64,000 bases of DNA from Micrococcus terreus (lineage in GTDB: Bacteria > Actinomycetota > Actinomycetes > Actinomycetales > Micrococcaceae). Made by a program: the position numbers and the translations under genes. Under the pieces are notes generated by a model, which ran no database searches, was not told the origin of the DNA, and worked only from the letters and a program-made list of their open reading frames with translations. Location: positions 186,001 through 250,000 of the forward strand of contig NZ_FPCG01000003.1 in NCBI RefSeq assembly GCF_900116905.1. The letters are read 5' to 3'. Shown here one piece after another: positions 38,377 to 45,982 of the stretch; position 1 is the first letter of the stretch, and every line of letters begins with the position of its first letter.

Positions 38377-38651
38377 GCCTGATGCAGATCGCCGCCGTGG
38401 TATGCCTGGTGCTGCTCACCGCCGGAGCGGCCGGAGCCATCTATCGGATCGCCAAGGGACCGTCCATCCTGGACCGCGTGGTCGCCACCGACGTGCTGTT
38501 GATCATCGTCTCCTCCGCCCTGTGCGTGGAGATGGCCCTGAACCACCACACCAGCAACATCGTGTTCGTGGTGGTGGCCTCGGTGATCGGCTTCGTGGGT
38601 TCGGTGACGGTGTCCCGCTTCGTGGCTGACCGTCGGAAGGAGACCAGCTGA
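38373..38651 (+). CDS. mrpF: Antiporter subunit MrpF
   Basis: A 92-residue three-helix protein with RIAKGPSILDRVVATDVL, the conserved MrpF loop. ATGA overlap with mrpE and one-base overlap with mrpG. Confidence 0.93.
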   Translation: MSLMQIAAVVCLVLLTAGAAGAIYRIAKGPSILDRVVATDVLLIIVSSALCVEMALNHHTSNIVFVVVASVIGFVGSVTVSRFVADRRKETS

Positions 38652-39091
38652 TGCTTGAGCTCGACTCGAATGCCTGGGTGGTCCTGACCGACAGCATCGC
38701 CGCCGTGCTGCTGATCCTCGGCGCGAGCCTGTCCACCATCGCCGGCATCGGCCTGCTGCGCTTCCCGGATCAGCTGAGCCGAATGCATGCGGGCACCAAG
38801 CCCCAGGTGCTCGGCCTGCTGCTGATGCTGCTGGCGCTGGCCTTCGCCTGGCGCGCCTGGGTGTGGATCCCGGTGCTGCTGCTGGCCTGGGTGCTGCAGA
38901 TGCTCACCGCCCCGGTGTCCGCCCACCTGGTGGGACGGGCCAGCTACCGCACCAAGCACCTGAACAGGGACCTGCTCTACGTGGATGAGCTGTCCGATGT
39001 GGTCACCCGTCAGGACGACGAAGGCCAGCCCGCGGAGAAGGCCTCAGACCAGCAGTCCGTGCCGCGGCAGGACCGCAACGACGGCTACTGA
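38651..39091 (+). CDS. mrpG: Antiporter subunit MrpG
   Basis: A 146-residue last subunit. Three helices contain GIGLLRFPDQLSRMHAGTKPQVLG, the MrpG signature. A polar tail of about 40 residues follows. Small hairpins at 39125-39155 lie in the gap to the convergent DUF4235 gene. Confidence 0.93.
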   Translation: MLELDSNAWVVLTDSIAAVLLILGASLSTIAGIGLLRFPDQLSRMHAGTKPQVLGLLLMLLALAFAWRAWVWIPVLLLAWVLQMLTAPVSAHLVGRASYRTKHLNRDLLYVDELSDVVTRQDDEGQPAEKASDQQSVPRQDRNDGY

Positions 39092-39124
39092 GAGACTCTC
39101 TGAGCCGGGCTGGCCCTGAGTCGT

Positions 39125-39155
39125 GGACCCTGTGGGTCCGGCACCTGGTGGGTGC
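39125..39155. terminator. Two short tandem hairpins between mrpG and the DUF4235 gene
   Basis: GGACCCtgtGGGTCC (39125-39139) and GCACCtggtgGGTGC (39141-39155) lie in the 72-bp gap between convergent genes. They are weak by themselves but suitably placed for bidirectional termination. Confidence 0.4.
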
Positions 39156-39163
39156 GGTGCGGA

Positions 39164-39451
39164 TCAGACCTCGCCGCGGCCCAGCCGCTTGGCCGAGGTG
39201 GACTGAGCGGCCAGCTTGTCCATGGCCGAGGCCGCGCCGCGCTTGGAGGCCACGCGGATCATCGCGGAGATGCCTGCCGAAATGGTGGCGAAGGTGATCG
39301 CACTCCACATGTTGGCCTCGGTGTCGTCCAGGTCCTTGGGGGCGTCGTGGCCGGTGATGGCCTTCCAGCCGAACTCCACCAGCTTGGTACCGATGATGCC
39401 GCCGCCGATGGTGATGCCGGTGGCGATGAGCTTCTGCAGAACGTTGTTCAT
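39164..39451 (-). CDS. DUF4235 small membrane protein
   Basis: A 95-residue protein with two hydrophobic helices (GITIGGGIIGTKLVEFGW and WSAITFATISAGISAMIRV) joined by a polar loop DAPKDLDDTEAN. This matches DUF4235, common in actinobacteria and of unknown function. It is a single gene convergent with mrpG and divergent from the thiamine-type riboswitch unit. Confidence 0.85.
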   Translation of the reverse strand: MNNVLQKLIATGITIGGGIIGTKLVEFGWKAITGHDAPKDLDDTEANMWSAITFATISAGISAMIRVASKRGAASAMDKLAAQSTSAKRLGRGEV

Positions 39452-39560
39452 GGGGTGTCCTCCTGGCTGGTCGTGGGCACGTGCCTTGTCCGAGGATCAG
39501 CCTACCGCCGGGTCACCGTGCTGTGTCGTCATCCGGATCGCCCAGACCGGTCCGGTGGCC

Positions 39561-39566
39561 TATGCT
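39561..39566 (+). promoter_or_regulatory. -10 box TATGCT upstream of the TPP riboswitch
   Basis: TATGCT lies about 10 bases before the first riboswitch stem. No clear -35 is visible. Confidence 0.5.
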
Positions 39567-39574
39567 GTCTGGAC

Positions 39575-39664
39575 AACGACAGGGGAGCGCCACACCGGCG
39601 CTGAGAGTGCGCCCGGCGCAGACCCTCGAACCTGACCCGGTTAGGACCGGTGGAGGAAGTCGAG
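39575..39664 (+). ncRNA. TPP riboswitch (THI element)
   Basis: The conserved elements occur in order: CTGAGAGTGCGCC, GACCCTCGAACCTGA and CCGGTTAGGACCGGTGGAGG. The closing stem is CGAC (39577-39580) with GTCG (39659-39662). It sits 67 bases before the YkoE start, so thiamine pyrophosphate should switch off the ECF transporter. In actinobacteria this usually acts by hiding the ribosome site. Confidence 0.95.
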
Positions 39665-39730
39665 TTCTCACTGAGCTGTCACCGCACGGGTGACCAGCCC
39701 ATCCCCTCCTTGATCCTGAGGAGGACCACC

Positions 39731-40396
39731 ATGAGCGCACCGAGCGCACCCCGCGACCGCACCGCGTCGCCCACGAGCACCACAACCACCAGCACCACCG
39801 CCCGCCCGGCCCAGCGCTCCTGGCGCGTGGTGGACATCGTGGTCGCGGCCGTCGTCGCCGTGGCCTGCGGCGTCATCTTCTGGGCCTGGAACCTGGCCTA
39901 CGCCGGCATCGGCGGACTGTTCGTGGCCTTCCCGCCCTCCTCCGGCCTGGTCGCCGGGATGTGGCTGTTCCCCGCGGTCCTGGGCGGGCTGCTGATCCGC
40001 AAACCCGGTGCGGCTCTGTTCACCGAGATGGTCGCCGCCGCGGTCTCGGCCCTGCTGGGCTCCCAGTTCGGCCTGACGGTGCTGGCCTCCGGATTCGTCC
40101 AGGGCCTGGGCGCGGAGATCATCCTGCTGCTGTTCCTCTATCGCCGCTTCACCCTGCCCGTCGCCCTGCTGGCGGGTCTGCTGACCGGGATCCTGGGCGG
40201 CATCAACGACGCCCTGATCTTCAACTGGTTCCCCGAGTACACCTTCGAGTGGAAGCTGATCTACGTGGCGTTCATGGCTGTCTCGGGCGTGATCATCGCC
40301 GGCCTGCTCTCCTGGCTGGCCACGCGCGGACTGGCCGCCACCGGTGCCCTCTCTGCGCTGGCCTCGCGCCGGGCACATCAGGAACCTGTGGTCTGA
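39731..40396 (+). CDS. ykoE: ECF transporter substrate-binding (S) subunit, YkoE family
   Basis: A 221-residue integral membrane protein with about six helices after a Ser/Thr-rich N-terminus, including NLAYAGIGGLFVAFPPSSGLVAGMW. YkoE subunits bind thiamine or its hydroxymethylpyrimidine moiety. The ATG follows TGAGGAGG. The TPP riboswitch upstream and the ATPase and T subunits downstream define a dedicated thiamine-type uptake system. Confidence 0.9.
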   Translation: MSAPSAPRDRTASPTSTTTTSTTARPAQRSWRVVDIVVAAVVAVACGVIFWAWNLAYAGIGGLFVAFPPSSGLVAGMWLFPAVLGGLLIRKPGAALFTEMVAAAVSALLGSQFGLTVLASGFVQGLGAEIILLLFLYRRFTLPVALLAGLLTGILGGINDALIFNWFPEYTFEWKLIYVAFMAVSGVIIAGLLSWLATRGLAATGALSALASRRAHQEPVV

Positions 40397-40399
40397 TCG

Positions 40400-42070
40400 G
40401 TGGCCATCATCGGTGCCGAACAGACCCCCGGCTTCCCGACGACGGCCCCTCACCACTGCGCCCCGGCGGCGGTTCCGCGCGGGGCGCGGGTGCAGGCCCA
40501 GGGATGGGGCTGGAAGCACGCCGGGCGGGACCGTCCGGCGGTGGCCGGACTGGAGATGGACATCCCCGCCGGGCAGCGTGTGCTGCTGGTGGGTCCCTCC
40601 GGTGCGGGCAAGTCCACCGTGCTGCATGCCCTGGCCGGGGTGCTGGACGGTGGGGACGAGGAATCCGAGCAGACCGGGACGCTGCTGATCGAGGACATCC
40701 CCGCTGGTCAGCAGCGCGGGGTGGCCGGACTGGTCCAGCAGGACCCCGAGTCCCAGGTGATCCTCTCCCGGGTGGGAGACGACGTCGCGTTCGGGGCGGA
40801 GAACCTGTGCGTGCCCCGGGCGGAGATCTGGGACCGTGTGCGGGGCGCCCTGCAGGAGGTCGGCCTCGGCCCGGAGGAGGGCATCACCCTGGACCGGGAC
40901 ACCTCCCGGCTCTCCGGCGGACAGAAGCAGCGGATGGCCCTGGCCGGGATCCTGGCCATGCGCCCGCCGCTGGTCCTGTTGGACGAGCCCACGGCCAACC
41001 TCGACCCCGAGGGGGTCCTGGAGGTGCGGGACGCCGTGATGCGACTGGTCGAGCGCACCGGGGCCACCCTGGTGGTGGTCGAGCACCGGCTGGACGTCTG
41101 GGCCGAGCACGTGGACCGGATGCTGGTGTTGGAGCCGGCCGGCGGGATCAGCCATGATGCCGCCCCCGCGGAGCTGCTGGCCCCCGGGCCCGTGCGGGAC
41201 GAGCTGGCCGCGGCCGGGATCTGGGTCCCGGGGTATGTGCCCGAACCCGTGGAGCTGGAGTCCCGTGCCCTGCGCCGCGTGGTGGAGCACTCTGACGAGC
41301 ACGACCCCCGCTCATCGTCGGTCTCCGACGCATCGAACAGCGCCGTGCTGCTCACCGGGACCGGGCTGTCCGTCTCCCGTGAGCCGCGCACGCCCGGATG
41401 GCGTCGACGCTTCTCCGCGCCGCCCGCCCCCGCGCAGACCGACCTGGATGTGGAGCTGGACGGAGGCAGCGCCGTCGTGGTGACCGGTCCCAATGGGGCA
41501 GGGAAGTCCACGCTGCTGCTGAGCCTGGCCGGGCTGATCCCTGTCCATGCCGGGATGCTGGCCGCTGGGGCTGCCCTGAAGGGCCCGCGGGGAGCGGATC
41601 TGCCGGATGACCCGTTCCGGTGGAAGGCCGCCGATCTGGTCAGCCGCGTGGGGACGGTGTTCCAGGAGCCGGAGCACCAGTTCGTGACCACCACCGTGCG
41701 CAAGGAGGTCCTCTACGGGCCGCAGCACGCACGGGATCCGCGGTCCGGGGAGCGCCTGTTCACCGACGAGGAGGCCGAGCAGATGGCCGATGACCTGCTG
41801 GAGCTGCTGGGGCTGACCCACCTGGGGGAGATGAACCCGTTCACCCTCTCCGGCGGGGAGAAGCGGCGGCTCTCGGTGGCCACCGTCCTGGCCGCCGGGC
41901 CGGACCTGGTGTTCCTGGACGAGCCCACCTTCGGGCAGGACGCGAACACCTGGGCGGTGCTGACCGGGCTGCTGCGGCGGCTGGTGGCGGAGGGACGGTC
42001 CGTGGTGGCGGTGACGCACGATCGGGACTTCATCGACGTGCTGGACGCGAGGGTGGTGGCGCTGAGATGA
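40400..42070 (+). CDS. ykoD: ECF transporter duplicated ATPase, YkoD family
   Basis: A 556-residue protein with two ABC domains. The first has Walker A GPSGAGKST (65-73) and signature LSGGQKQR; the second has GPNGAGKST (near 365) and LSGGEKRR, with a flexible linker near 300-330. It powers YkoE. The start is uncertain: GTG 40400 has no ribosome site, and the first ~25 codons run through an inverted copy of the dispersed repeat (GFPTTAPHH). GTG 40490, close to the beginning of ABC homology, is a serious alternative, which would make the repeat intergenic. Confidence 0.9.
   Translation: MAIIGAEQTPGFPTTAPHHCAPAAVPRGARVQAQGWGWKHAGRDRPAVAGLEMDIPAGQRVLLVGPSGAGKSTVLHALAGVLDGGDEESEQTGTLLIEDIPAGQQRGVAGLVQQDPESQVILSRVGDDVAFGAENLCVPRAEIWDRVRGALQEVGLGPEEGITLDRDTSRLSGGQKQRMALAGILAMRPPLVLLDEPTANLDPEGVLEVRDAVMRLVERTGATLVVVEHRLDVWAEHVDRMLVLEPAGGISHDAAPAELLAPGPVRDELAAAGIWVPGYVPEPVELESRALRRVVEHSDEHDPRSSSVSDASNSAVLLTGTGLSVSREPRTPGWRRRFSAPPAPAQTDLDVELDGGSAVVVTGPNGAGKSTLLLSLAGLIPVHAGMLAAGAALKGPRGADLPDDPFRWKAADLVSRVGTVFQEPEHQFVTTTVRKEVLYGPQHARDPRSGERLFTDEEAEQMADDLLELLGLTHLGEMNPFTLSGGEKRRLSVATVLAAGPDLVFLDEPTFGQDANTWAVLTGLLRRLVAEGRSVVAVTHDRDFIDVLDARVVALR
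40431..40445 (-). repeat. Dispersed 15-mer repeat, one mismatch, minus strand
   Basis: The reverse complement reads CCGTCGTCGGGAAGC. It is the only strong copy on the minus strand. Positions 40433-40454 are identical, inverted, to 348-369 over 22 bases. Confidence 0.75.
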
Positions 42071-42915
42071 CCGCCGTGTTCCCCGCCGGGGCCATGCGCT
42101 CGGACCAGGGTGTGCCGTTCGACCCCGCCGCGCCGTCCCGCCCCCAGCGGGCGTCCCTGCTGGAGCGGGCCAATCCGTTGGCCAAGCTGCTGGCGCTGTT
42201 GCCGGTCACGGGTGTGCTGGTGGCGTCCATGGACTGGGTGTCCTCCGGGATCGTGCTGCTGGCCGCGGTGGCGCTGCTGCCGGTGTCCGGGATCCGTCCG
42301 CTGGAGTTCCTGCGCCGAGCCTGGATCCTGGTGCTGGCCGCTCTGGTCTCCGCCTGGGGGACGGCCCTGGTGGGGGAGGACTCCGGTGCCACGCTGGTCG
42401 CGGCCGGACCGGTGACGCTCTCCGAGGGGTCGGTCATGGCCGGCCTGGCCACGGGCCTGCGCATTCTGGCGGTGGCCCTGCCGGGCGTGATGGTGTTCAT
42501 CACCACCGACCCCACCGACCTGGCCGACGCCCTCTCCCAGAAGGCCAAGCTGCCGGCGCGGTTCGTGCTGGGCTCCCTGGCAGCGTTCCGGCTGCTGGCC
42601 GTGCTGACCGAGGAATGGCGGACCGTGGGCTACGCCCGGCGGGCCCGCGGGGTGGGGACGGACGGCAACCTGGTCCACCGGACCGGGTCCTGGCTGGGGC
42701 AGGCCTTCGCACTGCTGGTGCAGGCCATCCGCCGCGCCACCCGGCTCGCCGTGACCATGGAGGCCCGCGGGTTCGGGGCAGGGGAGCGGACCTGGGCACG
42801 GGAGTCCCGGTTCACCGCCCTGGACGCCTGGGTGATCCTGGGCGGGATCGCGCTCGCCGTCCTGGCCGCCGGACTCTCCGTGGCCACCGGCTCCTGGAAC
42901 CTGGTCTGGGCCTGA
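42067..42915 (+). CDS. ykoC: ECF transporter transmembrane (T) subunit, YkoC family
   Basis: A 282-residue EcfT-type protein. Helices start near residue 35, and two Ala-Arg-Gly coupling motifs (RRARGVGT and MEARGFGAG) contact the ATPase grooves. It overlaps ykoD by 4 bp and completes the TPP-regulated operon. Confidence 0.9.
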   Translation: MTAVFPAGAMRSDQGVPFDPAAPSRPQRASLLERANPLAKLLALLPVTGVLVASMDWVSSGIVLLAAVALLPVSGIRPLEFLRRAWILVLAALVSAWGTALVGEDSGATLVAAGPVTLSEGSVMAGLATGLRILAVALPGVMVFITTDPTDLADALSQKAKLPARFVLGSLAAFRLLAVLTEEWRTVGYARRARGVGTDGNLVHRTGSWLGQAFALLVQAIRRATRLAVTMEARGFGAGERTWARESRFTALDAWVILGGIALAVLAAGLSVATGSWNLVWA

Positions 42916-42930
42916 CCCAGCGGTCTCCGC

Positions 42931-44085
42931 TCAGTCCACGGGGCCGTGCGAGCCCGGGTCCAGGTCCTCGGCGAGGAACGCGGAGAGCTGCTCGGTGAGT
43001 TCGTGGTCCACGGTCAGCTCCACTCCGTCCAGGTGGGTCACCGGGGCCACCAGTCGGACCGAGGACACCAGCCACAGTCCGTCCGCGTCCATCAGGTCGT
43101 CCGGCACCAGCGGCCCGTAGCCCAGCTCCCAGCCGGCGCGCTCGGCCGCGGCGAAGATCACGCCCTGGCTGGTGCCGGGCAGGATGCCGTTGCGCCGCAA
43201 CGGGGTGATCAGCTCCACGCCTTGGGTGCCGTCCGCTCGCGGCACGCGCCGGGCCATCAGCACGGTGGAGGTGGGGCCCTCCAAAACCTTGCCGTCCGAG
43301 GAGGTGAAGATGACATCATCCGCTCCCTGGGACTTGGCGTGACGCATGGCGGCCATGTTCACCGCATAGCTCAGCGTCTTGGCGCCCAGCAGCAGCCACG
43401 GTGCCCGCTCCTGTACACCGGACTCGTAGCCGCGGTCCAGCAGCAGCACCTTCAATCCGGTCTCACGGGCATGGCTCGAGGCCTCGGACACCGGCGAGAC
43501 CAGCGCCCAGTACGTGCCCGTCAGCTGCTCCACCCGCGCGGGACCGGACGGCGCGCTGGAATCCAGCCCGCCGGCGTCGAGCCCTCCTCCATAGTGGCCG
43601 CCTCCCGGAGCGGCCTCCGGACCGCGGGTGGCCACCAGCTTCACGACGGCGGCCCGGCCAGGATTACCGGCGGCGAAGACTCCCAGCCCCGCGGCGATCC
43701 CGTCACGCCAGTCCTGCTCGGACGGGACCGGGATCTGGGTGGCCTCGGCGGAAGCGGCGAGCCGGGCCAGGTGCGCGGCAGACTTGCGCAGGTGGAACCC
43801 AGCGCCGTCCTGACCCTGGCCGGGGGTGGCCATCAGGGTCTCGAAGATGCCGTCGCCGCGCGTGACGCCCTGGTCGGTCACGGTCAACGCCGGCAGCCGG
43901 GGGTCCTGGACCTGCGCGGTGACGGTGCCGGATGCCCGGTCGGGGGTGAGCATGACCAGCACGGAGCCGCCCGCTTCCGGCACGAAGGACTGCGTGGTGG
44001 GTGCGGTGTGCTCGGTGGACGACTGCTGGGGGCGCGGCAGGAGCTGGTCAGGCTGAACGTGCTTGACGAGACGGCGAGAGAACAT
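42931..44085 (-). CDS. Class IV PLP aminotransferase / aminodeoxychorismate lyase-like
   Basis: A 384-residue fold-type IV enzyme. DQGVTRGDGIFETLM (71-85) and the PLP lysine in LGAKTLSYAVNM (Lys236) are typical of PabC/branched-chain/D-amino-acid transaminases, and LEGPTSTVLM fits PabC-like lyases. A PabB-type gene at 51.3 kb makes folate (p-aminobenzoate) synthesis plausible, but the two genes are not adjacent. An unusual 60-residue polar N-terminus precedes the fold. On this strand TAGGCT (44092-44097) lies 6 bases before the ATG, so the mRNA is probably leaderless. Confidence 0.82.
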   Translation of the reverse strand: MFSRRLVKHVQPDQLLPRPQQSSTEHTAPTTQSFVPEAGGSVLVMLTPDRASGTVTAQVQDPRLPALTVTDQGVTRGDGIFETLMATPGQGQDGAGFHLRKSAAHLARLAASAEATQIPVPSEQDWRDGIAAGLGVFAAGNPGRAAVVKLVATRGPEAAPGGGHYGGGLDAGGLDSSAPSGPARVEQLTGTYWALVSPVSEASSHARETGLKVLLLDRGYESGVQERAPWLLLGAKTLSYAVNMAAMRHAKSQGADDVIFTSSDGKVLEGPTSTVLMARRVPRADGTQGVELITPLRRNGILPGTSQGVIFAAAERAGWELGYGPLVPDDLMDADGLWLVSSVRLVAPVTHLDGVELTVDHELTEQLSAFLAEDLDPGSHGPVD

Positions 44086-44094
44086 GGTCTCAGC

Positions 44095-45399
44095 CTAGTG
44101 TTCAGCCGCCCGTGGACGGGACAGGGCCGTGAGGATCAGAACCGCCCCCACCGCGTTGAGTGCAACCCACGCGATCACTGCCGGGGCGCTTCCCGCCTGG
44201 TCGGCCAGGAGGCCGCCGCCGATGCTTCCTAGGGGCACCACTCCCATGGACAGGGTCCGCCGAGTGGCTGAGACCCGCCCCATCAGAGCGCCCGGTGTGA
44301 GCTCGGCGGCCAGGCCAGCGAGCAGCACGTTGTACGTCACCATCACCACGCCCCACAGGAAGGTGCCGGCACCCAGCCAGAGGACCGCTCGACCTGGATC
44401 TGCCAGGGCTACCAGTGTCAGGGCAGCAACGGGAGGCAGCATCAAGACTGACGCTCTGAGCACGGCCGGAACTCCGAGCCGGGTCCCCGAGGGCACTGCC
44501 ACGAGTGAGCCGGTCAGTCCGCCCAGCGCTCCAGCCGTGACGAGGGCGCCGAAGACCGCGGGCCCCAGGTCCAGCACTCGGAGGATCAGCACCACCTCGA
44601 TGGCGGAGTAGGAGGCCAGGCCCAGGTTGATGGCCATGACACCCCACGTCATGCGCCACAGGGGGCGGATCTCACGCAGCGTGGTCCAGCCCTCGCGCGC
44701 CTCACCGAAGAAGCGTCTGAATGCACGTGCAGGTGTGGCGGCCTCGTCGCGAGAGTCCTGGTCCGTCTGGTGCGTCTGAACCGGCGGGAGAACCGTCAGC
44801 TTCAGCACGATGACGGCGCCGAGTGCTATGAAGGCCGTGGACAGGCCCAGGGTGGGGCCTGCGCCCAGGACGGCGACGAGTGCGCCTGCGGCTGCGGGGA
44901 CCACCAGTCCGATCACCGACTCGGCTGACTGCAGGCGTGCCACCAGGGAAGCGACCCTGTCCGTTCCGACCGCGCGAGGGACGACGGCGGTCTGCGCGGT
45001 CTCGGTCACCACCCCAGCGGTGCCCGCCAGGGCGGCGACCACGTAGAGATGGGGCAAAGACAGCGCATCCAGTAGTCCGACAAGGACCACGGTGGAAAGC
45101 AACCCGGCGCGCGTGAGACCGGCGTTCAGGATCAGACGAGTGGTGGGAGAGCGGTCGACCAGGACGCCGATGGGAATGCCGAGCACCAGGAAGGCCAGCG
45201 TTCCCAGGGCATTGAGCAGACCCATCTGGGCCGCGGTGGCTCCTAAGATGGTGACGGCCAAGACGTCGAGAGCCAGATCCGCACCCTGGCGTCCTGACGC
45301 ATCGACGGCATTGGAGAGGAGCAATGGCAGACCGCGACGTGGTCGATTGCCAGGTTCGTCGGGCGCGCGGGGGCCAGGGGCGGATGGAATGGAAGACAT
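44095..45399 (-). CDS. MFS permease (multidrug/enterobactin-exporter-like)
   Basis: A 434-residue protein with about 12 helices. The loop after helix 2 (LGIPIGVLVDRSPTTR) is the MFS motif A. GAGGTGACTC precedes the ATG. The cargo is unknown. Its base and codon use is somewhat less extreme in GC than its neighbours, and a broken gene fragment with a similar MFS C-terminus lies just upstream (45589-45790), so this patch may have been acquired or rearranged. No regulator is intact nearby. Confidence 0.85.
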   Translation of the reverse strand: MSSIPSAPGPRAPDEPGNRPRRGLPLLLSNAVDASGRQGADLALDVLAVTILGATAAQMGLLNALGTLAFLVLGIPIGVLVDRSPTTRLILNAGLTRAGLLSTVVLVGLLDALSLPHLYVVAALAGTAGVVTETAQTAVVPRAVGTDRVASLVARLQSAESVIGLVVPAAAGALVAVLGAGPTLGLSTAFIALGAVIVLKLTVLPPVQTHQTDQDSRDEAATPARAFRRFFGEAREGWTTLREIRPLWRMTWGVMAINLGLASYSAIEVVLILRVLDLGPAVFGALVTAGALGGLTGSLVAVPSGTRLGVPAVLRASVLMLPPVAALTLVALADPGRAVLWLGAGTFLWGVVMVTYNVLLAGLAAELTPGALMGRVSATRRTLSMGVVPLGSIGGGLLADQAGSAPAVIAWVALNAVGAVLILTALSRPRAAEH

Positions 45400-45588
45400 G
45401 AGTCACCTCAGGACAGCTGTGGAAGGAATCAGAGCATGTCGACACTGACCCGTGCACATCGGTGTGCGGGGCCGTGGGGCGTCAGATGACTCAGTTGGAG
45501 TCGCTGCGGGCTCTGAAGAACACGTCCTGGTCCTGAGGTGGAGGAGCTGCGCTGGGCAGTCGGTCGATGTCGTCGACCTGCACTGAGC

Positions 45589-45790
45589 CTAGCGGCTGCG
45601 CCGGAGCCGGGGGATCAGGGCCGCGGCCGCGCAGCCCACCCAGAGCCACGTGGTGGCCGGAGTGCCCATAGCGGCACCCACCAGGCCGGCGAGCAGTGCC
45701 CTGATCGGCATGATCCCGACGACCAGGGTCCGTTGAACGCCCAGGACGGTGGCGAGTATCTGCGGTGTGCGGTGGGCAGAGGCTCGGGAA
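45589..45790 (-). pseudogene. C-terminal remnant of a second MFS permease
   Basis: Reading the minus strand towards the stop at 45589 gives about 60 residues including TPQILATVLGVQRTLVVGIM, then ALLAGLVGAAMGTP and WLWVGCAAAALIPRLRRSR. This is the last two helices of an MFS protein, and it aligns with the neighbouring permease (TPGALMGRVSATRRTLSMGV). No start or upstream helices are present, and the fragment abuts an unrelated HTH remnant on the other strand. The upstream limit near 45790 is approximate. Confidence 0.65.
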
Positions 45791-45861
45791 TCGGTCAGGC
45801 GCTGGAGGTGACCCGGCAGTCCGCCTGGGAGCGCTTCACCAAAGACCAGTCCGGGAGCTGA
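45779..45861 (+). pseudogene. C-terminal remnant of a helix-turn-helix protein
   Basis: The + strand reads GSGIGQALEVTRQSAWERF, then TKDQSGS and a stop. IGxALxVTRQxAWERF is the recognition helix of a small HTH family common in actinobacteria. Everything 5' of the turn is missing, replaced by the antisense MFS remnant, so this is a broken gene end. Confidence 0.55.
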
Positions 45862-45883
45862 CCGGCCGGAACGTTCCGGACAG

Positions 45884-45922
45884 CAGAGCGGGCCGACGGT
45901 GGATCACCGTCGGCCCGCTCTG
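45884..45922. terminator. Bidirectional terminator, 18-bp stem
   Basis: CAGAGCGGGCCGACGGTG (45884-45901) pairs perfectly with 45905-45922 across a 3-base loop. It lies between the HTH remnant (+) and the MMPL exporter (-) and can serve both directions. Confidence 0.8.
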
Positions 45923-45982
45923 TGTCTTGAGTTGGTCAGCGCTTCAGCTGGACAGCTGCCCAGCGTGCTCCCACCGCCAGGG

